Source of the DNA: Vibrio astriarenae
GTDB taxonomy: Bacteria; Pseudomonadota; Gammaproteobacteria; Enterobacterales; Vibrionaceae
DNA: 64,000 nt
Assembly: GCF_010587385.1 (NCBI RefSeq)
Contig: NZ_CP047476.1
Coordinates: 496,001-560,000 of the forward strand
Reading direction: 5' to 3'
Each line of letters starts with the position of its first letter. Position 1 is the stretch's first letter. Positions 57,201-64,000 of this stretch are shown here, in pieces. Under the pieces are notes generated by a model. The model did no database searches. It was not told the DNA's origin and saw only the letters and a program-made list of their open reading frames with translations. Both the position numbers and the translations under genes were made by a program.

Positions 57201-58157
57201 ATGAAAGACCAAATAACCATATCGATATCGTCGGTATCAGGTTCACGCCATTGGCACATCGATAGAAAAAAGAAACAAAAAATCAAAGCGTTTGCATACA
57301 CTGTCGCTTCTATTGTCGCGGTAATTTTGTGCGTTTCTACCTATTTATACGTCGCATTTGATAATGCTCACCTAAAAAATTCTTTGTTGATTAAGCAATC
57401 TAGTGATCTGAATGACGAGCTCGTCGCTTTGAATTCGATGAAACAAGAGCTGGAAGATGAACTTCTAGAAAGAGAGTCACAAGTTGCACTGGTTTCCGAC
57501 CGACTTGCCGATATTGAGTTATTACTGTCGCCTGACATACAAAAAGATGACAGTCACTCTCTCGAGGAGCGCCTGAATGTCGCGGCCGTTGAGATGAGCA
57601 CAAGAGTAATGATGCTAAGTAAAATCCCAAACGGCTCGCCCGTGGGTAAAGCGCGAATCTCCTCAGGTTTTGGGGCAAGGATACATCCCGTAACCCGTGA
57701 ACGCAGAATGCACCGTGGGCTCGACTTTGCCGTCAACACCGGGACCAATATCTACGCACCAGCAGACGGGGTAGTTGAAGTCACACGACGGAGCAATGAA
57801 GGCTCCGGTAATTTTCTAAGAGTCCAACACGCTTACGGGTTTTCTAGCTCATATTCGCATTTACATGAGTTTAAGGTCCGCTCAGGGCAATTTGTTCGCA
57901 AAGGTGACCTTATTGCCGTTTCAGGAAACAGTGGGCTATCGAGTGGCCCACATTTACATTACGAAGTTCGCTTCGTCGGTCGAGCTTTAGATCCACTCAA
58001 CTTTGTAGAGTGGGGGTTAGATGATTTTGAATCCATAATAAAAAAGGAGAAGTTAATACCATGGGACTCTTTAATAAACACAGTCGAACTGAGACTAGCC
58101 CAACTATTGCAACCCTCATCGCAAAAGGTTGCCACGCTAGCGGTCAAATCAAAGTAG
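57201..58157 (+). CDS. M23 family peptidoglycan endopeptidase (LytM-like)
   Basis: 318 residues from the ATG at 57201 (a TTG two codons earlier is possible). A cytoplasmic N-terminal 27 residues, TM about 30-52, a coiled coil at about 58-110, and the M23 domain about 145-270. Zinc ligands are H171 and D175 (HRGLD) and H253 in GPHLHYEV. It cleaves peptidoglycan cross-links in the periplasm. It overlaps the bactofilin gene by 97 bp, and the two probably work together on cell wall shape. Confidence 0.9.
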   Translation: MKDQITISISSVSGSRHWHIDRKKKQKIKAFAYTVASIVAVILCVSTYLYVAFDNAHLKNSLLIKQSSDLNDELVALNSMKQELEDELLERESQVALVSDRLADIELLLSPDIQKDDSHSLEERLNVAAVEMSTRVMMLSKIPNGSPVGKARISSGFGARIHPVTRERRMHRGLDFAVNTGTNIYAPADGVVEVTRRSNEGSGNFLRVQHAYGFSSSYSHLHEFKVRSGQFVRKGDLIAVSGNSGLSSGPHLHYEVRFVGRALDPLNFVEWGLDDFESIIKKEKLIPWDSLINTVELRLAQLLQPSSQKVATLAVKSK

Positions 58158-58495
58158 AAGGCGATATTCAGATTGATGGGTTCATCGAGGGACGTATTGA
58201 TGTCCAAGGCACATTGGTTGTGTCTGAGTCTGGACGTATCAAAGGTGAAGTTTTCAGTAACAAACTCGTGATCAACGGTATGGTTGAGGGTGAATGCACC
58301 GCATCAAACATTGAAGTCCTATCTAAAGGTCGATTGAACGGCAAAGTAGCCTGTCATGAGTTGTGTATTGAGCCTGGGGGTAAATTCATTGGTGAGAATT
58401 CTGAGATGGCCCCTAGTGAGGTGACAAGCATCAAGGAGAAAGTGACAGAGTCTAAAGAGAGCAAACTGACCAAGGCCGTTAAAAAGCAGGCATAA
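58061..58495 (+). CDS. bactofilin
   Basis: 144 residues. The beta-helical core (about 18-110) is built of repeats such as GDIQIDGFIEGRI and SGRIKGEVFSNKLVINGMVEGE, with a charged C-terminal tail. Bactofilins polymerise without nucleotide and localise cell-wall enzymes. The ATG at 58061 has AAGGAGAAG upstream, inside the M23 gene, and the first 97 bp overlap it in another frame. M23/bactofilin neighbours are known in other bacteria (for example the H. pylori CcmA system). Confidence 0.9.
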   Translation: MGLFNKHSRTETSPTIATLIAKGCHASGQIKVEGDIQIDGFIEGRIDVQGTLVVSESGRIKGEVFSNKLVINGMVEGECTASNIEVLSKGRLNGKVACHELCIEPGGKFIGENSEMAPSEVTSIKEKVTESKESKLTKAVKKQA

Positions 58496-58554
58496 CGACT
58501 AATCGTAAGTGGATATGAGCTTACCATTAGCATGAAGTAGTTAGGCAACAGTTA

Positions 58555-58590
58555 TTGATAACGTTAAATTATCAACAAAATAATTATCAA
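58555..58590. promoter_or_regulatory. candidate operator of three TTATCAA-type sites
   Basis: TTGATAA (58555-58561) and its complement TTATCAA (58569-58575) are separated by seven bases, with another TTATCAA at 58584-58590. They lie upstream of the OYE gene; spacing rules out an FNR box. A dimeric regulator is possible. Confidence 0.4.
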
Positions 58591-58718
58591 TAATTATATT
58601 ATTGGGTTCTAAACGCGTATTGTGTCGCCATTAAAGAAGGGTATCGGACTTGCTTGTTATTTATGAATCCCAAGCAAAGATCTGTGCCCAACGTTGTTTC
58701 CAATTAAAGGTGATACGT

Positions 58719-59816
58719 ATGTCTCAATCTCTGTTCCAAACTATTCAACTTGGTCAACTGACACTTAATAACCGTATAGTCATGCCTCCGATGACTCGCT
58801 CACGTGCTTCACAACAAGGTAATGTTGCAAATGATATGATGGCGACTTACTACGCTCAACGAGCAAGTGCAGGTCTAATTGTTGCCGAAGGTACACAAAT
58901 TTCAGCAATGGGTCAGGGCTATGCGTGGACACCAGGCATCTACTCACAAGAGCAAATCGCTGGTTGGAAAAAAGTAACGGATGCGGTTCATGCTGAAAAT
59001 GGCGTAATCTTCGCGCAGCTTTGGCACGTTGGTCGTGTTACACACCCAGATAACATTGGTGGCGCACAGCCGATCTCTTCTTCTGCACTAAAAGCGGAAG
59101 GGGTAAAAGTCTTTATCGATAATGGCAGCGATGAGCCAGGCTTTGTCGATGTTGTCGAACCTCGCGAGATGACGAAAGAGGATATTAAAGCGGTCATTCA
59201 GGAGTACCATCAAGCGGCGTTGAACGCGGTTGAAGCAGGCTTTGACGGTATCGAACTGCACGCAGCGAACGGTTACCTCATTAACCAGTTCATTGATTCA
59301 GAATCAAACAACCGTACTGATGAATACGGCGGCAGCTTAGAAAATCGTTTGCGCTTCTTGGATGAAGTTGTTGCAACTCTGGTTGATGCGATTGGTGCAG
59401 ATAAAGTGGGTGTTCGCCTAGCGCCACTGACAACACTAAACGGCACTGTTGATGCGAACCCACTGGAAACCTATCCTGCAGCAGCGAAAGTGTTGAACAA
59501 GCACAACATTGCATACATGCACATTGCAGAGGTGGATTGGGACGACGCTCCGGAAACTCCTGTTGAGTTTAAACGTGATATGCGTGAATCATTTAGCAAT
59601 GTACTTATCTGGGCAGGCAAATACGACGCTGAAAAGGCCGAGCAAGCCATTAATGATGGTTTGGCGGATATGATTGGCTTTGGACGACCATTTGTATCGA
59701 ACCCAGACTTGCCTTCACGTATAGAAAACGGTCACCCACTTGCTCCACATGATCCAAACACCTTATTTGGTGGCGCTGAAAAGGGCCTGACAGATTATCC
59801 TGTTTACGCGAAATAG
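58719..59816 (+). CDS. old yellow enzyme family alkene reductase (NemA-like)
   Basis: 365 residues from the ATG at 58719 (AAAGGTGA site). An FMN TIM barrel: FQTIQLGQLTLNNRIVMPPM, then ASAGLIVAEGTQIS, the HAAN substrate pair in IELHAANGYLINQF, and RTDEYGGSLENRLRF. It reduces electrophilic alkenes, N-ethylmaleimide and nitrate esters with NADPH. Monocistronic. Confidence 0.93.
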   Translation: MSQSLFQTIQLGQLTLNNRIVMPPMTRSRASQQGNVANDMMATYYAQRASAGLIVAEGTQISAMGQGYAWTPGIYSQEQIAGWKKVTDAVHAENGVIFAQLWHVGRVTHPDNIGGAQPISSSALKAEGVKVFIDNGSDEPGFVDVVEPREMTKEDIKAVIQEYHQAALNAVEAGFDGIELHAANGYLINQFIDSESNNRTDEYGGSLENRLRFLDEVVATLVDAIGADKVGVRLAPLTTLNGTVDANPLETYPAAAKVLNKHNIAYMHIAEVDWDDAPETPVEFKRDMRESFSNVLIWAGKYDAEKAEQAINDGLADMIGFGRPFVSNPDLPSRIENGHPLAPHDPNTLFGGAEKGLTDYPVYAK

Positions 59817-59834
59817 ATTCCAAAGACGTTGAAT

Positions 59835-59863
59835 AAACCGCTCTAATACAGAGCGGTTTTTTT
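59835..59863 (+). terminator. Rho-independent terminator after the OYE gene
   Basis: The stem ACCGCTCT/AGAGCGGT with loop AATAC, then seven Ts. Confidence 0.9.
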
Positions 59864-60001
59864 GTATCATTTCACACCTTGTCGCGGATGATGGATGTCA
59901 CAGATTGGTTAAATTTTAGTTAATATGCGACCAAGGTCTACTATTCCCCTGTGAAATGTATGGAATTATAAGGAGGTCAATTTAATAAGAAGGAAAGTCG
60001 C

Positions 60002-61390
60002 ATGCATAGGAATGATCTCTTCCCGCTCCCCACCAACACCAAAGAGTGGTTCTTACATCGTAATAGCATGATTGTCTTGGCTGATATTGCTCTATTTCTT
60101 GCCCTCTATTTTACGTTACCTTTCGAACAAAACGTTGTACTCGGATTGAGTATTCTCGCCTTTATCGCCGTGCTGTGGCTCACAGAAGCACTTCACGTTA
60201 CCGTTACCGCTATTCTCGTGCCCGTCTTAGCCGTTGTGATGGGGGTGTTTGACACGCAAACTGCACTTAATAACTTCTCTAATTCGATTATTTTCCTATT
60301 TCTAGGTGGTTTTGCGCTTGCTGCGGCTATGCATCGTCAAGGCCTTGATAAAGTCATTGCTGACAAAGTGTTAATCATGGCGAAAGGGAAGATGAGTGTC
60401 GCGGTCTTTATGTTATTTGGCGTGACTGCGGGCCTATCAATGTGGATCAGTAACACGGCAACTGCGGCGATGATGCTGCCACTTGTACTAGGTATTTTGA
60501 GTAAAGTAGACGCGGAAAGTGAAAGAAAAACCTATGTTTTTGTTCTTCTTGGCGTTGCTTACAGCGCAAGTATTGGCGGTATTGCGACACTTGTTGGTAG
60601 CCCTCCCAATGCCATCGCTGCCGCTGAGGTTGGATTAACCTTTAGTGATTGGCTCGCGTTTGGCCTACCAACATCACTGATTTTATTGCCGATTGCTCTA
60701 CTAGTACTTTACTTCACCATGCGTCCTAAACTCCAAGGTAACTTTGAGCTAAATTATGAGCCTGTTGAGTGGGATAAGGGTAAGGTCGTTACCTTAGCGA
60801 TTTTTGCCTTAACTGTCTTTTTCTGGATTTTTAGTAAACCAATCAATGCGATGCTAGGAGGTATTTCAAAGTTCGATACCATCGTTGCACTCGCAGCTAT
60901 CATCGCAGTCAATTTTGCGCGAGTCGTACATTGGAAAGACATCGAGAAAACCGCTGATTGGGGCGTGCTCATCCTATTTGGTGGGGGTATCTGCCTTAGT
61001 AATGTTCTTAAAACGACAGGCACGAGTGTCTTTCTTGCCAATGAACTCAGTGAACTGATCGCTCATTTCGGTATTTTCTTTATTATTGCGGTAATTGCAG
61101 TGTTTGTTGTTTTCTTAACCGAATTTGCAAGTAACACGGCCAGTGCGGCGTTGCTCATTCCGGTATTTGCAACGGTGGCAGAAGCCTTTGGTATCTCGCC
61201 TGTGATTCTTTCCGTGTTGATCGCGGTAGCGGCTTCATGTGCATTTATGCTACCGGTGGCAACACCGCCAAACGCGATTGTATTTGGCTCTGGTCACATC
61301 AAGCAAAGCGATATGATGAGGGTGGGTATTATTCTTAACCTTATGTGTATCGCGGCGTTAACCGTGATCGTCATGATGTTCTGGTTATAA
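60002..61390 (+). CDS. DASS-family sodium/dicarboxylate symporter (VcINDY-like)
   Basis: 462 residues, as long as V. cholerae VcINDY. Eleven or more membrane helices in two inverted repeats, with both substrate/Na+ motifs at the same positions: S150-N151-T152 and S377-N378-T379. It takes up succinate, fumarate or malate with sodium. The ribosome site AAGGAAAGTCGC precedes the ATG. It ends at a bidirectional terminator. Confidence 0.93.
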   Translation: MHRNDLFPLPTNTKEWFLHRNSMIVLADIALFLALYFTLPFEQNVVLGLSILAFIAVLWLTEALHVTVTAILVPVLAVVMGVFDTQTALNNFSNSIIFLFLGGFALAAAMHRQGLDKVIADKVLIMAKGKMSVAVFMLFGVTAGLSMWISNTATAAMMLPLVLGILSKVDAESERKTYVFVLLGVAYSASIGGIATLVGSPPNAIAAAEVGLTFSDWLAFGLPTSLILLPIALLVLYFTMRPKLQGNFELNYEPVEWDKGKVVTLAIFALTVFFWIFSKPINAMLGGISKFDTIVALAAIIAVNFARVVHWKDIEKTADWGVLILFGGGICLSNVLKTTGTSVFLANELSELIAHFGIFFIIAVIAVFVVFLTEFASNTASAALLIPVFATVAEAFGISPVILSVLIAVAASCAFMLPVATPPNAIVFGSGHIKQSDMMRVGIILNLMCIAALTVIVMMFWL

Positions 61391-61409
61391 CCTGCTAACT
61401 AAGAAAAAT

Positions 61410-61444
61410 GCCGTTGCTGCTAGAAGTAGCAACGGCGTTTTTTT
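61410..61444. terminator. bidirectional terminator
   Basis: The stem GCCGTTGCT/AGCAACGGC, with T-runs on both strands, lies between the convergent symporter and Bcr/CflA genes. Confidence 0.88.
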
Positions 61445-61468
61445 GTCGGCTTAATCTTTATAACCCAA

Positions 61469-62641
61469 TCAGGGCTGAGAGTTAAAGCCTCTCGTAATAT
61501 TGGTCAGTGTAATGGCAGCAAAAATCGCGATGACGATCGCTAGCTGCCAAGTAAACTGAAGACCAAGCTGTGTTAATACCATGCTCACCACTGCAGACAT
61601 GACCATTTGTCCGCCGCCCGCCATCGCCGCTGCTGCGCCTGCCTGCTTCTTATAAGGCTGTAGGAGCATTGTTTGAGCACATGGTAAGGCGATACCATTA
61701 CCTAAAATCATAAATAGCTGACCAACCATCACATACAAAGGCTCTAGAGGGCAGAAGAGTAGCCATAGTGCTGCGCACACATGAAGCACCGGTGACCAAT
61801 ACAACATTTTCTGCGTGCCAATTTGTGGCCGAATACGATTACACAAGCTCGTGCCTAAAAGCATACCAATAGCCGGAATCAGTGCCCATAAAGCATATTC
61901 ATCCGAATCCATACCGATTTGATTTTGCATGATGAATGGCATGACCGAGATAGTCGTAATCATCAAGCTAAAGTTAAGCCAGGTGATCATGGCAAAACTC
62001 ACAAAGTACTTTGAACTGAGCAACGTCTTATATTGATTGAACATCTCTTTAAGCGAGGGCACCTTAGCTCGTTGAGTTCGAGTCTCATCAAAAAAGCCCA
62101 ACAGTAACAGCCAAGCAATTAATACATAACCAAACAACGAGATAAAAACCATCATCCAACCAAAGTGATGGTTGATAAAGCCGCCAATAACGGGGGCAAA
62201 CAGCGGGGTAATAGAAGCGGCCATCGCAATATAGGCCAGTGCTTTTGCCAACTGGTCACCACTGTGACTGTCACGAATGGTTGCACGTGCTAACACGGCG
62301 CAACAGCCTGTACCAACGCCTTGCAATAGGCGCCCTAAAACAAGGGCCTCAAACGAATCGTGAAAAAAGATGATACTCATCAACCCTGCCAGGGCGACAG
62401 CCAAACCAAATAGGAGTACTTTCTTGCGGCCTAGCGCGTCAGAGATTGGGCCGTAAATAAACTGCGATGGACCAAAACCAAGCAGATAGATACTAACGAG
62501 CAACTGAGCTTGATCTAGGGTGACTGAAAAATCTTTGGCGATCCAAGGTAGAGAAGGGAACACTAATCCCATTGAGAGTTGACCAATGCTGATGATCAAC
62601 ACACACAGTGCGAGGACACGATAATGGAGCTTGGAAGACAT
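61469..62641 (-). CDS. Bcr/CflA-EmrD type MFS multidrug transporter
   Basis: 390 residues, 12 predicted helices. Opening VFPSLPWIAKDFSVTLDQAQ, the loop GPISDALGRKKVLLFG, and GRLLQGVGTGCCAVLARATIRD follow the Bcr/CflA/EmrD pattern. A proton antiporter, drug substrates likely. No good ribosome site is visible before the ATG. Confidence 0.88.
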   Translation of the reverse strand: MSSKLHYRVLALCVLIISIGQLSMGLVFPSLPWIAKDFSVTLDQAQLLVSIYLLGFGPSQFIYGPISDALGRKKVLLFGLAVALAGLMSIIFFHDSFEALVLGRLLQGVGTGCCAVLARATIRDSHSGDQLAKALAYIAMAASITPLFAPVIGGFINHHFGWMMVFISLFGYVLIAWLLLLGFFDETRTQRAKVPSLKEMFNQYKTLLSSKYFVSFAMITWLNFSLMITTISVMPFIMQNQIGMDSDEYALWALIPAIGMLLGTSLCNRIRPQIGTQKMLYWSPVLHVCAALWLLFCPLEPLYVMVGQLFMILGNGIALPCAQTMLLQPYKKQAGAAAAMAGGGQMVMSAVVSMVLTQLGLQFTWQLAIVIAIFAAITLTNITRGFNSQP

Positions 62642-62737
62642 GATACTAATGAGCTAATGACGAATTGTCTTAGAATACCACTATTAACGCCAAGGATGTA
62701 TCTCAGTTCTTTCAATTGAATTATCAAGATACAAAAT

Positions 62738-62794
62738 AGCTCTCTTAACAATTATCCGCCGTGGTAGACAAGTACACGACATATTAAGAGAGCT
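62738..62794 (-). terminator. long-loop inverted repeat after the MATE gene
   Basis: AGCTCTCTTAA (62738-62748) and TTAAGAGAGCT (62784-62794) are perfect 11-bp arms with a 35-bp loop. On the minus strand the second arm is followed by ATTTTG. It may end the MATE transcript; the large loop is unusual. Confidence 0.5.
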
Positions 62795-62800
62795 TGTGTT

Positions 62801-64000
62801 TTACGCTTTGACGGTATCAGAGCCTAAGGTTAGATCTTTAACCCAAATAAATTGGCGGTATCGATAGTAGCAAAGAGATAACTTAACTATCTCCTCACAC
62901 AACATCGCGACGTATACCAAATGGAATGGCAAACCTAATATAAAGGCGGCGATGGCAGTGAAGGGCAAACCCACCACCCACATGGCAATAAAATCCATAC
63001 GCAAGCAAAAGGCGTTTTCGCCACCCGCTCTTAAAATACCATTGATGATCATTAAGTTACTCATACGAAGCCATAAACCCCAGCAAACAACAACAATTGC
63101 AGGCGCTGAAAGCGGCAAATATTGATCTGTGTCTAGGCTTAACCAACTTAAGACCTCGCCTCTAAAAACAAACATCAAAGTACTCATTGCGAAGCCAACA
63201 GCGATGTTGCATTTTAGAAATGTCTTCGCGGTCTCTTTTGCTTCTTCGAAATCACGCTGCCCCAATGACTGACCAATAATGACAGAACAGGCGACCGATA
63301 AACCAAAAAACACCGAATAACAGAGTGACTCAAAAGGGCCAAACATGCTAAACACAGCAAGCTCCGTGGTGCCCATGTGACCAAATATAATTTGGTATAC
63401 CAGTGTTCCTGCGCCCCAAAGTACGGCATTACTTACGCCAGGTATCGCGAGTTTGATAAACGAACGCTCGACTGCCGTATCACGCTGTTCAAATTTCAGC
63501 TTCTTGAGCCAATGATTACGCTTATTAAGATAAATGACGAATACGAGTACCTGAAAAACTCTAGCAATGGTCGTTGCCAATGCTGCCCCGGCAACCCCCA
63601 TCGCTGGAAAGCCAAAATTGCCTTGTATCAAGCAGTAGTTCAGGAAGATGTTTACCCCAATCGTCACCGCTGCAATATTCAGTGGCGTAACCGCATTGCC
63701 CGTTGAGCGCATGCTTGATTCAAACATGATGATGATATGCGTTAGCAACAATACAGGCGCAGCATAAAGTAAATAATCTTTACCCAACGCGATGACATTC
63801 ATATCAGGCGTTTGAAGTTGCATAATCGACTCAGCGAACACCACGATGGCAATTGAGATAGGCACCAACAACACCAGTCCAGCCGTAATAGCGAAACGTG
63901 TGATTTTCCGGCATCGGCTGATATCACCTTTGCCCCAATATTGAGCGATGAGTATACCGTTTGCCATGCCTAAACCTGCCATCACCATAATCGCGACAAA
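62801..64000 (-). CDS. MATE family multidrug exporter (5' end outside window)
   Basis: About 399 residues visible; the reading frame is open to the window edge (FVAI before the first internal ATG at 63988), so the true start lies beyond 64000. MATE proteins are about 450 residues, so some 50 are missing. Ten or so helices are seen, with SSMRSTGNAVTPLNI and IPGVSNAVLWGAGTLVYQIIF typical of the family. Exports cationic drugs with sodium or protons. Adjacent to, and co-oriented with, the Bcr/CflA exporter. Confidence 0.88.
   Translation of the reverse strand, partial: FVAIMVMAGLGMANGILIAQYWGKGDISRCRKITRFAITAGLVLLVPISIAIVVFAESIMQLQTPDMNVIALGKDYLLYAAPVLLLTHIIIMFESSMRSTGNAVTPLNIAAVTIGVNIFLNYCLIQGNFGFPAMGVAGAALATTIARVFQVLVFVIYLNKRNHWLKKLKFEQRDTAVERSFIKLAIPGVSNAVLWGAGTLVYQIIFGHMGTTELAVFSMFGPFESLCYSVFFGLSVACSVIIGQSLGQRDFEEAKETAKTFLKCNIAVGFAMSTLMFVFRGEVLSWLSLDTDQYLPLSAPAIVVVCWGLWLRMSNLMIINGILRAGGENAFCLRMDFIAMWVVGLPFTAIAAFILGLPFHLVYVAMLCEEIVKLSLCYYRYRQFIWVKDLTLGSDTVKA

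Noticed and set aside
63377-63706. 109-codon plus-strand frame inside the MATE gene
   Set aside because: Antisense to a well-supported membrane protein; no start context.

Overview
The window looks like an ordinary chromosomal segment of a marine Vibrio. Many predicted proteins resemble those of Vibrio and enteric bacteria: a dicarboxylate transporter of the same length and with the same SNT motif positions as VcINDY, DmsABC/DmsD, YejABEF, CheV, KatG, CueR, and a Cry-DASH plus iron-sulfur photolyase pair. Species cannot be fixed from the sequence alone. I see no rRNA, tRNA, CRISPR array, insertion sequence, integrase or attachment site.

Layout. 1-8597 is the 3' part of a giant repetitive adhesin with near-identical 576-bp tandem repeats and a LamG-like insertion. 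It is convergent with a secreted family-9 glycoside hydrolase (8743-11031). 11279-16182 holds a U32 family protein, a SYLF-like lipoprotein, a CSS-motif EAL phosphodiesterase and a small exported protein. 16366-20528 is an RND efflux pair. 20642-25904 has nitroreductase NfsB, catalase-peroxidase KatG, and an MFS exporter divergent from a LysR regulator. 25959-28613 has a YiaV/YiaW-like pair divergent from an AraC regulator. 28784-34031 is an anaerobic respiration cluster: dmsABC, then dmsD and a NapF-like ferredoxin, with a good FNR box upstream of dmsA.

34040-40527 is rich in signalling genes: an atypical Hpt protein, a PAS/EAL protein, a GGDEF protein in an apparent operon with a TauE-type transporter and threonine aldolase, and a lipase-like hydrolase. 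40676-43696 carries Cry-DASH, an iron-sulfur cryptochrome/photolyase and a 48-residue DUF2256 protein on the opposite strand. 43738-48728 holds cheV, ppiC, a chemoreceptor, an outer-membrane porin-like protein and a half-size PstS-like protein. 48857-54443 is yejABEF, followed by an S4-domain protein and cueR. 55702-64000 holds acetate kinase without pta (with a perfect FNR box), an M23 peptidase overlapping a bactofilin, an old yellow enzyme, an INDY-type transporter, a Bcr/CflA MFS exporter and a MATE exporter that runs off the window.

Together the genes suggest surface attachment with c-di-GMP control (adhesin, three c-di-GMP enzymes, Hpt), facultative anaerobic metabolism (Dms, AckA, both with FNR-like sites), and light/oxidative stress handling (KatG, cryptochromes). 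The most noteworthy items are the hidden DUF2256 gene next to the photolyases, the chemoreceptor-porin-PstS-like cluster, the 97-bp M23/bactofilin overlap, the FNR site that decides the dmsA start, and the internal structure of the adhesin. I did not find an obviously new multi-gene defence or mobile system.
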